This document shows, piece after piece, positions 34,672-43,706 of a stretch of 64,000 bases of DNA. The DNA is taken from contig NZ_LN879430.1 of NCBI RefSeq assembly GCF_900070325.1, positions 360,501 to 424,500 of the forward strand, read 5' to 3'. The notes under the pieces are model-generated. The model ran no database searches, was not told the origin of the DNA, and worked only from the letters and a program-made list of their open reading frames with translations. The DNA is from Herbinix luporum. Its GTDB lineage: Bacteria; Bacillota; Clostridia; Lachnospirales; Lachnospiraceae. Position numbers and translations under genes: made by a program. Each line of letters opens with the position of its first letter. Position 1 is the stretch's first letter.

Positions 34672-37600
34672 ATGAGTTTTACCCATTTACATCTCCATAC
34701 ACAGTACTCGCTGCTTGATGGTTCAGGAAAAATCAAGGAGATGGTGCTTAGGGCTAAGGAACTTGGTATGGATAGCCTTGCTATTACTGATCATGGTGTC
34801 ATGTATGGTGTTATTGATTTTTATAAAGCCTGCCTTTCTGAGAATATTAAGCCAATCATAGGTTGTGAGGTCTATGTTGCTCCAAATTCCAGATTTGATA
34901 GGGAGCCGGGGGCTTCAGAGGATCGCTATCATCATATGGTTCTTTTAGCTGAAAACAATATAGGCTATCAAAACTTGATGAAGATTGTATCCATAGGTTT
35001 TTTAGAAGGCTTTTATTATAAACCTAGGATTGATAAAGAAATCCTAAGCCGCTATAGCCAAGGGATAATTGCCCTTAGTGCCTGCCTTGGGGGAGAAATT
35101 CCGGGATATCTAAGAAGGGGTTTTTATAAGGAAGCAAAGGATGCGGCACTTAAATATAGGGAGATTTTCGGAAAGGATAATTTCTTTCTTGAACTTCAGG
35201 ATCATGGAATACCTGAGCAAAGGACGGTTAATCAAGGACTGATTAGAATATCCAATGAGACTGGGATAAAACTTGTGGCAACCAATGACGTTCACTATAC
35301 TTATGCCGAAGATGCAGATTCCCATGATGTTCTGCTTTGTATTCAGACTCAGAAAAAGGTTACCGATGAAAATCGTATGCGCTATGAGGGAGGACAGTAT
35401 TATCTTAAATCTCCCCAAGAGATGCTTGAAATATTCCCCTATGCCAAAGAGGCTGTTGAAAATACATATGAAATAGCAAAACGCTGTAATGTAACCATCA
35501 CCTTTGGGGAATATAAATTACCGGTCTATCCTGTACCGGCCCCTTATACATCATTTGAATATTTAAAACATCTTTGCAAGGAAGGCATGAAGGATAGATA
35601 TGGCACAGTTGACGAAGAATTATGGGAACGCTTAGATTATGAACTTAAAACCATAAACAATATGGGATTTGTAGACTACTTCCTTATCGTATGGGACTTT
35701 ATCAAATATGCAAAAGACCATGGAATTATGGTAGGGCCAGGTCGGGGTAGTGCCGCAGGTTCCATTGTTGCTTATGCCTTAAAAATAACCGATATTGATC
35801 CTATAAAATATAATTTGCTTTTTGAACGGTTCTTAAATCCTGAGCGTTTAACTATGCCGGATATAGATATTGACTTTTGTTTTGAAAGAAGACAGGAAGT
35901 TATAGACTATGTTACAGAAAAATACGGCAAAGATAAAGTAGCCCAGATTGTAACCTTCGGTACCATGGCAGCCAGAGCTGTAATTCGTGATGTGGGAAGA
36001 GCACTTGATCTTCCGTATTCACAAGTTGATACTGTGGCCAAGATGATTCCCAATGAAATCGGAATAACCATTGAAAAAGCCTTAAAACTTAATCCGGACC
36101 TTAGCCGGCTTTATGAAGAGGATGAAGATATAAAAAGGCTGATTGATATGTCAAAAAGACTAGAAGGTCTGCCAAGGCACACATCAATGCATGCTGCCGG
36201 TGTCGTTATCGGTAAAGACAGTATAGTTGAATATGTGCCCTTAACCCGTTCTTCCGATGATTCCATAACAACTCAATTTACCATGGTAACTTTAGAAGAG
36301 TTGGGCTTGTTGAAAATGGACTTTTTAGGCCTTCGTACCTTGACAGTAATTCAAAATGCCGTAGCTTTAGTTAATAAAAATACAGATATAAGTGATAAAT
36401 TTGATATAAACAAGATAGATTATAATGACGATAAAGTATATGAGTTAATCGGATCCGGTAAAACAGAAGGAATCTTTCAGTTAGAAAGTAGCGGTATGAA
36501 GAGCTTTATGAAAGAATTAAAGCCCCGCAGCTTAGAAGATGTCATAGCCGGTATTGCCTTGTATAGACCGGGACCCATGGATTTTATACCAAAGTATATT
36601 AAAGGTAAAAATGAAACCGGTCAAATCACTTATGATTGTCCTCAGCTGGAGCATATTTTGGCTCCAACCTATGGCTGTATAGTATATCAAGAACAGGTTA
36701 TGCAGATAGTAAGAGATTTGGCAGGATACAGTTATGGACGAAGCGATTTAGTTCGTAGGGCTATGTCCAAAAAGAAAGAAGATGTCATGATAAAAGAAAG
36801 GCAGACTTTTATTTATGGCAATGAAGAGGACAATATACCGGGATGTATAAAAAACGGTATACCTGAATCGGTTGCAAACCATATTTTTGATGAAATGCTG
36901 GATTTTGCAAAGTATGCCTTTAATAAATCCCATGCGGCAGCCTATGCTGTTATATCCTATCAAACAGCTTATTTAAAACGATATTATCCGGTGGAGTTTA
37001 TGGCTGCTTTAATGACATCAGTTATAGATAATCCGGCTAAAGTATCACAGTATATTTATAACTGTAGGCAGATGGATATTGATATTCTTCCTCCGGATAT
37101 CAATGAAGGAGATGCGGTCTTTACAGTACATAAGGGTGCAATCCGCTATTCCTTGGCTGCAATAAAGGGAGTAGGCAGACCTGTAATTGAGTCAATTGTA
37201 GCAGAAAGAGAGGCCGGGGGGCCTTATACTAGTCTAAAGGATTTTGCAAGCCGCCTATCCGGTAAAGAGGTCAATAAAAGAACTGTTGAAAGCTTTATTA
37301 AAGCAGGAGTTTTTAGTAATCTTCATAGTAACAGACGCCAGTTGATGATGAGCTATATTCAGATACTTGATCAAGTGGCTGAAGATAAAAAGAGAAATCT
37401 TACGGGACAGTTAAATTTATTTGACTTTGCAGGAGAAGAAGTTAAGCAAGAATTTGATTTTAATATGCCCAATGTAGAAGAATATAGTAAAGAAGAGATA
37501 CTGGCCTTTGAAAAAGAAGTCTTAGGTATTTATATTAGCGGACATCCTTTAGATGATTATATGGATAGTCTAAAAAAGAATGTAACAGCTTATTCCTATG

Positions 37601-38160
37601 ATTTTATTTTAGATGAAGAGATAGGAAAAGCAAAAGTAGAGGACGGAAGTTTTCATACCTTAGGTGGCATGATTACATCAAAAACAATTAAAACCACCAG
37701 AACCAACAGTATTATGGCCTTTATTACCTTGGAAGATATGTTTGGCACCGTGGAAGTTATTGTATTTCCCAGGGATTTTGACAGGTATAAGCATATACTA
37801 GATATTGATGCCAAGGTATTTATCCGAGGAAGGGTAACCACTGAAGAAGATAAAGATGCTAAGCTGATATGTCAAGAAATTATTCCCTTTAATGAATTAC
37901 CAAAAGAGATTTGGCTTAGGTTTAGAAATCATTCAGATTATAAGAAAAGTGAACTAGAACTATATAGTATACTGGATGGATATGACGGAAATGATTCTGT
38001 TATTATCTACTGTGAAGCAGAAAAAATTATGAAACGGCTTCCAAAAAGTAAAAATGTCAGTGCCAAAGATGAACTTATTACAAAACTAAAAGAGGTTTTT
38101 ACGGAAAATAATGTGAGAATTGTAGAAAAACAGCTTGATTCAGTGGCAAAAATAAATTAG
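34672..38160 (+). CDS. dnaE: DNA polymerase III subunit alpha (DnaE)
   Basis: A 1162-residue replicative-type polymerase. The N-terminal PHP domain begins FTHLHLHTQYSLLDG. The catalytic aspartates lie in MPDIDIDF near 394-401, in the polymerase III palm. The helix-hairpin-helix and OB-fold domains follow (TLEDMFGTVEVIVFPRDFD near 1020). The length and absence of an exonuclease domain separate it from PolC. In Firmicutes DnaE extends primers on the lagging strand. Confidence 0.97.
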   Translation: MSFTHLHLHTQYSLLDGSGKIKEMVLRAKELGMDSLAITDHGVMYGVIDFYKACLSENIKPIIGCEVYVAPNSRFDREPGASEDRYHHMVLLAENNIGYQNLMKIVSIGFLEGFYYKPRIDKEILSRYSQGIIALSACLGGEIPGYLRRGFYKEAKDAALKYREIFGKDNFFLELQDHGIPEQRTVNQGLIRISNETGIKLVATNDVHYTYAEDADSHDVLLCIQTQKKVTDENRMRYEGGQYYLKSPQEMLEIFPYAKEAVENTYEIAKRCNVTITFGEYKLPVYPVPAPYTSFEYLKHLCKEGMKDRYGTVDEELWERLDYELKTINNMGFVDYFLIVWDFIKYAKDHGIMVGPGRGSAAGSIVAYALKITDIDPIKYNLLFERFLNPERLTMPDIDIDFCFERRQEVIDYVTEKYGKDKVAQIVTFGTMAARAVIRDVGRALDLPYSQVDTVAKMIPNEIGITIEKALKLNPDLSRLYEEDEDIKRLIDMSKRLEGLPRHTSMHAAGVVIGKDSIVEYVPLTRSSDDSITTQFTMVTLEELGLLKMDFLGLRTLTVIQNAVALVNKNTDISDKFDINKIDYNDDKVYELIGSGKTEGIFQLESSGMKSFMKELKPRSLEDVIAGIALYRPGPMDFIPKYIKGKNETGQITYDCPQLEHILAPTYGCIVYQEQVMQIVRDLAGYSYGRSDLVRRAMSKKKEDVMIKERQTFIYGNEEDNIPGCIKNGIPESVANHIFDEMLDFAKYAFNKSHAAAYAVISYQTAYLKRYYPVEFMAALMTSVIDNPAKVSQYIYNCRQMDIDILPPDINEGDAVFTVHKGAIRYSLAAIKGVGRPVIESIVAEREAGGPYTSLKDFASRLSGKEVNKRTVESFIKAGVFSNLHSNRRQLMMSYIQILDQVAEDKKRNLTGQLNLFDFAGEEVKQEFDFNMPNVEEYSKEEILAFEKEVLGIYISGHPLDDYMDSLKKNVTAYSYDFILDEEIGKAKVEDGSFHTLGGMITSKTIKTTRTNSIMAFITLEDMFGTVEVIVFPRDFDRYKHILDIDAKVFIRGRVTTEEDKDAKLICQEIIPFNELPKEIWLRFRNHSDYKKSELELYSILDGYDGNDSVIIYCEAEKIMKRLPKSKNVSAKDELITKLKEVFTENNVRIVEKQLDSVAKIN

Positions 38161-38192
38161 AATACAGTTTAATATAGAAAGTGGAGGTAAGT

Positions 38193-39161
38193 ATGGACAA
38201 CAAAGTAAATGTTATCGGTGTTTTAACCAGTGGAGGAGATGCCCCCGGAATGAATGCCGCAATCCGGGCGGTTGTCAGAACTGCATTAAAGGAAGGTATA
38301 AAAGTCAAAGGTATACGAAGAGGATTTTTGGGACTGCTAGAAGAAGATATCTATGATATGGAATATAAAAGTGTTTCGGATATTATTAATCGGGGCGGTA
38401 CCATTTTGCATACGGCCCGTTGTCCTGAATTCGTAAAGCCTGAAGTTGTAGAAAAAGCGGCACAGGTATGTAAAAAGCATGGTATAGAGGGTCTTGTAGT
38501 AATAGGAGGAGACGGATCATTTCGGGGAGCCGCTGACCTAGCTAAGCATGGTATTAATACTGTAGGTGTTCCGGGAACAATAGACCTTGATATTGCATGT
38601 ACCGATTACACCATTGGTTTTGATACAGCAGTTAATACAGCCATTCAGACAGTGGACAAGGTAAGAGATACATCTACTTCCCATGAAAGATGCAGTATTA
38701 TTGAGGTTATGGGCAGGCATGCGGGATTTATTGCCCTTTGGTGTGGTATAGCTAATGGTGCCGAGGATATCCTAATTCCAGAGCGTTATGATTATGATGA
38801 GCAACATATAATTGATAAAATTAACCGTAGAAGAGAGACAGGTAAGAAACACTATATTATTATTAATGCAGAAGGCATAGGTGATTCCCATGCTATGGCT
38901 GAAAGAATTGAAAAAGCCACAGGAATGGAAACTAGGGCAACCATTATTGGCCATGCCCAAAGAGGCGGAAGTCCCACAGCTAGGGATAGGGTATATGCAG
39001 CAGCTATGGGAGCAAAAGCGGTAGACCTGCTTCGTAAAGGGGCAAGTAATCGTGTGGTAGCTCATGTAAAGGGCGAATTTGTAGATTATGATATAGCAGA
39101 AGCCCTAGCTATGACCAAGGATATTAACCAGTACATGTACGATTTGTCAAAGAGGCTGTAG
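38193..39161 (+). CDS. pfkA: ATP-dependent 6-phosphofructokinase
   Basis: ATG 38193 follows GTGGAGGT; the in-frame GTG at 38181 is part of that site. The 322-residue enzyme has GGDAPGMNAAIR, the ATP motif GGDGSFRGA and the catalytic segment VPGTIDLDIACTDYTIGF. The Gly in GGDG and the Gly in PGTID indicate ATP and not pyrophosphate as donor. The usual TIDND is TIDLD here: both aspartates stay, the Asn is Leu. It commits fructose-6-phosphate to glycolysis. Confidence 0.93.
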   Translation: MDNKVNVIGVLTSGGDAPGMNAAIRAVVRTALKEGIKVKGIRRGFLGLLEEDIYDMEYKSVSDIINRGGTILHTARCPEFVKPEVVEKAAQVCKKHGIEGLVVIGGDGSFRGAADLAKHGINTVGVPGTIDLDIACTDYTIGFDTAVNTAIQTVDKVRDTSTSHERCSIIEVMGRHAGFIALWCGIANGAEDILIPERYDYDEQHIIDKINRRRETGKKHYIIINAEGIGDSHAMAERIEKATGMETRATIIGHAQRGGSPTARDRVYAAAMGAKAVDLLRKGASNRVVAHVKGEFVDYDIAEALAMTKDINQYMYDLSKRL

Positions 39162-39199
39162 TAGCTGTCTTTGACAGATCTTAGACAGGAGAATACAGA

Positions 39200-40945
39200 A
39201 TGAATAAAAAGACGAAGAAGTTTTTGTCTTATTATAAACCATATCTTGGCTTATTTATGGCAGATATGTTCTTTGCCTTACTTGCATCGTCAATTTCATT
39301 GATTTATCCTATGATAGTCAGATATATTACAAATGAGATTTTGGTAAAGTACGATATTTCAGAGTCTGCACCAATAATTATGAAATTGCTTTTTGTCATG
39401 TTAGCTTTGGCAGCCATTGAATTTTTAAGTACTTTCTTTACAGCCTATAAAGGTCATATGATGGGTGCCAAGATGGAATATGATATGCGTAATGACATCT
39501 TTGAACATTTTCAGAAGCTATCTTTTAGTTTTTATGATAATCAAAAGATTGGTCAGCTGATGACTAGAATAACCAATGATTTATTTGATGTAACAGAACT
39601 ATGCCATCATGGACCTGAGGATATTATTATATCTTCTATTAAATTTATAGGGGCCTTTTTCATCTTAATAAATATTAATCTGCCTTTGACTCTTTTAGTA
39701 TTTTCTTTTATTCCTCTTATGTTAGTCTTTGCCTTGTTTATGAGAGGAAGAATGAGACGGGCCTTTAAAAGAAATAGGGAAAAGATTGCAGATATTAATG
39801 CCCAGATTGAGGACAACCTATCGGGAATCAGAGTTGTAAAATCTTTTGCCAATGAAGCTGTAGAAATGAGCAAGTTTAAGGAAGGCAACAATAAATTTAT
39901 AGACAGTAAACGCAACAGCTACTTAAATATGGGAATATTCCATTCGGGACTCACTTTATTTACAGCCTTAATTAATGTTGCGGTTATAGCCGGAGGGGGC
40001 TTATTTATAGCTAAGAAGATTATAAATGTCGGAGATCTTTTGACCTTCCTGTTATATGTAAATTTATTGGTAGATCCTGTAAAGAAGCTTATTAACTTTA
40101 CAGAGCAGTTCCAAAACGGTATGTCAGGCTTTAGCCGTTTTTATGAGATTTTAGAGATTGAACCGGATATTGTAGATAAACCGGATGCTATCTCCCTTAA
40201 TGAGGTTAAGGGAGAAATTGAGTTTAAAAATGTGGCCTTCAAATACAATGATGCTAAAGAAGATGTCTTTAGAAATATTAATCTTAAGGTGAAGGCCGGT
40301 GAATATATAGCCTTAGTAGGATCCTCCGGTGTAGGTAAGACGACCATGTGTAGCCTAATACCTAGGTTTTATGAAGTTTCTGAAGGGCTTATTACTATAG
40401 ACGGAATTGATATCAAAGATATTAAGCTGAAATCCCTAAGAAAGAATATAGGTATTGTGCAACAGGATGTTTATTTATTTGCCGGTACCGTAATGGATAA
40501 TATCCGTTATGGTAATGCCAATGCCACAGAAGAAGATGTAATAAGGGCTGCAAAAAATGCCAATGCCCATGATTTTATAATGGAGCTTCCGGAAGGCTAT
40601 TATACCGATATCGGCCAGCGGGGAGTTAAGTTATCGGGGGGACAAAAGCAAAGGCTTAGTATTGCCAGAGTATTTCTAAAAAATCCTCCCATTTTGATTT
40701 TTGACGAAGCAACTTCATCTTTAGATAATGAAAGTGAGAAAGTAGTACAAGAATCATTAGAAAAACTGGCGAAAAACCGAACAACTTTTGTTATAGCCCA
40801 TAGATTATCGACTATTAAAAATGCTCAGAGAATTATAGTACTGGCAGAGGATGGAATAAAAGAAACCGGTACACATGAGGAATTATTAGCTAAAGAGGGA
40901 GTATATGCCGGACTTTATCGCTTGGCATATAGCTCTCAAGAGTAA
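39200..40945 (+). CDS. ABC exporter, fused permease and ATPase
   Basis: A 581-residue type IV exporter half-unit. Six membrane helices fill about 15-320; the ATPase follows with Walker A GSSGVGKTT near 375, signature LSGGQKQR near 477 and Walker B PILIFDEATS near 495. It would work as a homodimer, exporting lipids, peptides or drugs. It is transcribed alone or with pfkA, 38 bp upstream. No substrate is suggested by the neighbours. Confidence 0.9.
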   Translation: MNKKTKKFLSYYKPYLGLFMADMFFALLASSISLIYPMIVRYITNEILVKYDISESAPIIMKLLFVMLALAAIEFLSTFFTAYKGHMMGAKMEYDMRNDIFEHFQKLSFSFYDNQKIGQLMTRITNDLFDVTELCHHGPEDIIISSIKFIGAFFILININLPLTLLVFSFIPLMLVFALFMRGRMRRAFKRNREKIADINAQIEDNLSGIRVVKSFANEAVEMSKFKEGNNKFIDSKRNSYLNMGIFHSGLTLFTALINVAVIAGGGLFIAKKIINVGDLLTFLLYVNLLVDPVKKLINFTEQFQNGMSGFSRFYEILEIEPDIVDKPDAISLNEVKGEIEFKNVAFKYNDAKEDVFRNINLKVKAGEYIALVGSSGVGKTTMCSLIPRFYEVSEGLITIDGIDIKDIKLKSLRKNIGIVQQDVYLFAGTVMDNIRYGNANATEEDVIRAAKNANAHDFIMELPEGYYTDIGQRGVKLSGGQKQRLSIARVFLKNPPILIFDEATSSLDNESEKVVQESLEKLAKNRTTFVIAHRLSTIKNAQRIIVLAEDGIKETGTHEELLAKEGVYAGLYRLAYSSQE

Positions 40946-40994
40946 GAAAGATTTCTTAACTATTATTTAAAAATTAAATATATAAGGTATTGTA

Positions 40995-41031
40995 AAAGAC
41001 CGTCGAAAAAGTTTGACGGTCTTTCTTTTAT
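40995..41031 (+). terminator. Rho-independent terminator
   Basis: A 10-bp stem (40995-41004 with 41015-41024) is followed by TTTCTTTTAT. Confidence 0.85.
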
Positions 41032-41111
41032 GTGGAACTAACTTGGCTGTAATAACGTCTAATTATTGTAAACTGAAAGATATTTCATTTCATAATGCAT
41101 CCAATTTCACG

Positions 41112-41140
41112 TTTACATCCTATTGTAGTACATGTATACT
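41112..41140 (+). promoter_or_regulatory. Sigma-A type promoter for the ECF sigma operon
   Basis: TTTACA at 41112-41117 and TATACT at 41135-41140 with exactly 17 bp between. No separate ECF-type self-promoter was recognised in the 255-bp gap after the ABC exporter. Confidence 0.7.
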
Positions 41141-41200
41141 ATAACTAGCACAAGCACTTGTGACTAAACCTAAAGGTATAGTATAGGGGGGAATAGTTGG

Positions 41201-41749
41201 ATGCAAAAGGACATGCAAAATGACAATTCACAATATTCTCCTGCATATGAGATAGAGGACTTAATCAGACAATATGGTAATGATGTACTTCGTATAGCTT
41301 ATATGTATGTTAAGGATATCCATACTGCAGAAGATATATTTCAAGAGGTTTTTATAAAGGTAAATAATAAGCTTTCCACATTCGGTGGCTACTCTAGTAT
41401 TAAAACATGGATAGTAAGAATTACTATTAATACATGCAAAGACTATTTGAAAAGTGCCTATAAGAGGAGAGTAGTCCCCATGATGGAATATCAGGAGGAT
41501 GCCATCATAAGTGATTCTGATTACGAGCAGATTGAGAAGCAGGATACCAGTGATTTGATAAAGAAATCGGTTCTATCTTTGCCGGCTAAGTACAAAGATG
41601 TGGTAATATGTATTTATTTTCAGGATATGTCTATTGCAGAGGCTGCAAAAGCCCTTAATATAGCAGAAGGAACAGTTAAAAGTAGGCTTTCAAGAGCAAG
41701 AAGTAAATTAAAGAATATGTTAGAAGGGAGGGTATCAGATGAATTTTAA
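41201..41749 (+). CDS. ECF-type RNA polymerase sigma factor
   Basis: A 182-residue group 4 sigma factor. Region 2 spans about 20-90 (IAYMYVKDIHTAEDIFQEVF) and region 4 about 125-175, with the recognition helix in EAAKALNIAEGTVKSRLSRA. It starts at ATG 41201 behind GGGGGGAAT. It overlaps the next gene by 11 bp, as sigma and anti-sigma pairs often do. The inducing signal is unknown. Confidence 0.9.
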   Translation: MQKDMQNDNSQYSPAYEIEDLIRQYGNDVLRIAYMYVKDIHTAEDIFQEVFIKVNNKLSTFGGYSSIKTWIVRITINTCKDYLKSAYKRRVVPMMEYQEDAIISDSDYEQIEKQDTSDLIKKSVLSLPAKYKDVVICIYFQDMSIAEAAKALNIAEGTVKSRLSRARSKLKNMLEGRVSDEF

Positions 41750-42596
41750 GCAAAATAATAATAATGAGCAAAAGATGGATGAATTTAATATTAAACATCA
41801 TCTGAACACTTCCTTAGACCAAAAAGGAATAAGTGTATCAGAAGACTTAATTAATAGAACCTTAGAAGCAATTAATAAACAGGGTAAAACAAAGCAAGAA
41901 GAGGACCATAGGCCTTTAATTACAAAAATCCGCTTATTAATGAAGGTGGCGGCAGCAGTTTTAGTATTTATGGTAGGTTTAAGTGCAATTCATCTATTTA
42001 ATCCAAGTGGATTAAAGCAAAAAAGTGTTAATGAAGAGGCCAAGTCTTTTACTTTAGATGGCAAAAACGATATTGCTATTTCCGATAGGGCAGGTGAATT
42101 AGATAATGAAATTGCTACTAAAGAAGCACAGGAAATAGATGATCAGGTAAATGATACTCTAGGTTCATGGGATAATGGTACTGTAGAAGAGGATAACAAA
42201 AAAGAGCCGGGAACTAATGAGCTTACATCCTTAAGTAATTATGAGCTAAGTTTTACTGATATTACGGCTATAAAGGAGGAAGAAGTTAAATCTATAACTG
42301 TTAAATCTCATGATAAAGATATAAGGGTTCAATTAAAGGAACCGGTTGATATAGAAAAGTTTTATTCTGTAATGGAAAACTATAGATTTAAGTATGATGA
42401 GGCAGATGATTCTACCGTGGAATATACTATTAAACTTGTCGGTAAAGACAATGAGAGCCATATTATTATTGGCTTATATACCATAACTGTAGATAATACC
42501 CATAGGGATGTTGCCTCCCATAGTAAGTATAGTGTCTTAGATACAAGTCTGCTAATTGATGATTTGAAAGAATTCCTAGCTAGTTATGATAATTAG
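41739..42596 (+). CDS. Single-pass membrane protein, probable anti-sigma partner
   Basis: A 285-residue protein. The first 65 residues are cytoplasmic and helical, one membrane segment follows at about 68-88 (VAAAVLVFMVGLSAIHLF), and the rest is an outside domain with a beta-rich end. The layout and the overlap with the sigma gene fit an anti-sigma factor. The zinc motif (H-x3-C-x2-C) of the common ZAS type is absent, so it would belong to a different class. The outer domain could sense the envelope. Confidence 0.6.
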   Translation: MNFKQNNNNEQKMDEFNIKHHLNTSLDQKGISVSEDLINRTLEAINKQGKTKQEEDHRPLITKIRLLMKVAAAVLVFMVGLSAIHLFNPSGLKQKSVNEEAKSFTLDGKNDIAISDRAGELDNEIATKEAQEIDDQVNDTLGSWDNGTVEEDNKKEPGTNELTSLSNYELSFTDITAIKEEEVKSITVKSHDKDIRVQLKEPVDIEKFYSVMENYRFKYDEADDSTVEYTIKLVGKDNESHIIIGLYTITVDNTHRDVASHSKYSVLDTSLLIDDLKEFLASYDN

Positions 42597-42599
42597 AAT

Positions 42600-42645
42600 A
42601 AAGGGTGTGGCGGTACTTCTTATACCTATACACCCTTTGTTTTAT
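42600..42645 (+). terminator. Terminator between convergent genes
   Basis: Stem 42600-42608 with 42630-42638 and a T-rich tail, just after the anti-sigma gene and before the 3' end of the opposing gene. Confidence 0.65.
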
Positions 42646-42668
42646 GGAAAATGCTTAGATATAATTTT

Positions 42669-42944
42669 CTATAAATCTTCTTCCTTAGCTTCTTCAGAAT
42701 CTTCTATTGCTTCCTTAGATTCTTCTTCCATCTGTATTTGTACATATTCTCTTGTAGTGCTTTTGCCGGAAACTTTTTCCTTATCATCTTCTTCATCTTC
42801 ATCTAAATCATCAAAGTCGTCGTCAAATTCATCTAAATCATCATCTGAATCTTTCTTAATAAAATTCTTATAAACGTAATAAGCCCCCGCAGCAACTGAA
42901 GCCACAGAAAGGCTACCAAGTACAAATTTTCTGAATTTTTTCAT
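42669..42944 (-). CDS. Small acidic membrane-anchored protein
   Basis: A 91-residue protein on the minus strand with AAAGGATG 8 nt before its ATG. A short basic start and a membrane segment at about 8-27 (FVLGSLSVASVAAGAYYVY) are followed by an extremely acidic tail of Asp and Glu. It resembles YtxH-type general stress proteins in layout only. No function is known. It is convergent with the sigma/anti-sigma pair. Confidence 0.7.
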   Translation of the reverse strand: MKKFRKFVLGSLSVASVAAGAYYVYKNFIKKDSDDDLDEFDDDFDDLDEDEEDDKEKVSGKSTTREYVQIQMEEESKEAIEDSEEAKEEDL

Positions 42945-43151
42945 TCGGTCTTATCATCCTTTCATTTTTATTTATAATTATATACTATTCTAATATTATA
43001 ATCCTGATATCATAAAAAATAAAGCAAAAACTGTTTTGCCTGAAATTTAAGAGGAGATTTATTAGTATAATAGAAATTATTTGATATCATTAATTTATTA
43101 ATATGTTACATCTTTACTTTTGGCTACAATTATCATATTATTAGTTTGAAA

Positions 43152-43171
43152 TTGATTCATTTATGAATCAA
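43152..43171. promoter_or_regulatory. Palindromic operator-like site before the DUF1622 gene
   Basis: Nine-bp arms TTGATTCAT and ATGAATCAA separated by TT form a perfect inverted repeat 36 bp upstream of the start codon. The position suits a repressor or activator site. The regulator is not known. Confidence 0.5.
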
Positions 43172-43207
43172 CAAAATTAGACATAATAAAAAAGGAGAAA
43201 GCATAAA

Positions 43208-43552
43208 ATGGAACAACTTCATATTTGGTTGGATTTATTATGTGAAACCGCTACTTTAATGTTTGAATTTATAGGGGTAATTATCTTAATACTTTCAGGA
43301 ATTATAGGAATTTATAATTACATTAAGAAAAGTCCCTATACCAGATTGGAACTGGCAAAAGGAATGGCACTGGGCTTGGAATTTAAGATGGGAGGAGAGA
43401 TTCTTAGGACTGTAGGTGTAACCGGTTGGGCAGAAATAGGTATGGTTGCCGGTATTATCCTCCTAAGAGCTGCATTATCATTCCTAATTCATTGGGAAAT
43501 AAAGGCGGAAGAAAGAGAATTTGAAGCATTGGAGAAAAAAGAAGACAAATAA
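43208..43552 (+). CDS. DUF1622 family membrane protein
   Basis: A 114-residue protein with three hydrophobic helices (about 14-38, 65-85 and 78-95 region) and the family core RLELAKGMALGLEFKMGGEI. The family is common in bacteria and has no known role. It has AAAGGAG upstream and is alone, between two gaps. Confidence 0.85.
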   Translation: MEQLHIWLDLLCETATLMFEFIGVIILILSGIIGIYNYIKKSPYTRLELAKGMALGLEFKMGGEILRTVGVTGWAEIGMVAGIILLRAALSFLIHWEIKAEEREFEALEKKEDK

Positions 43553-43628
43553 TAAATTTGGCGTCAAGACATATAAGAATATAATGTATAGATTTGTTAA
43601 AAGTATATTACAGATTTTTATCGGTTTT

Positions 43629-43657
43629 TTGACAAAATGTTACTGTTATGGTACCAT
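43629..43657 (+). promoter_or_regulatory. Sigma-A promoter for the Ig-like secreted protein
   Basis: A perfect TTGACA at 43629-43634, a 17-bp spacer and TACCAT at 43652-43657, 50 bp before the start codon. Confidence 0.75.
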
Positions 43658-43706
43658 ATATAGTATTAAAGGAATAAAATCAGTACTTATGTAGGAGGAA
43701 TTAAGT

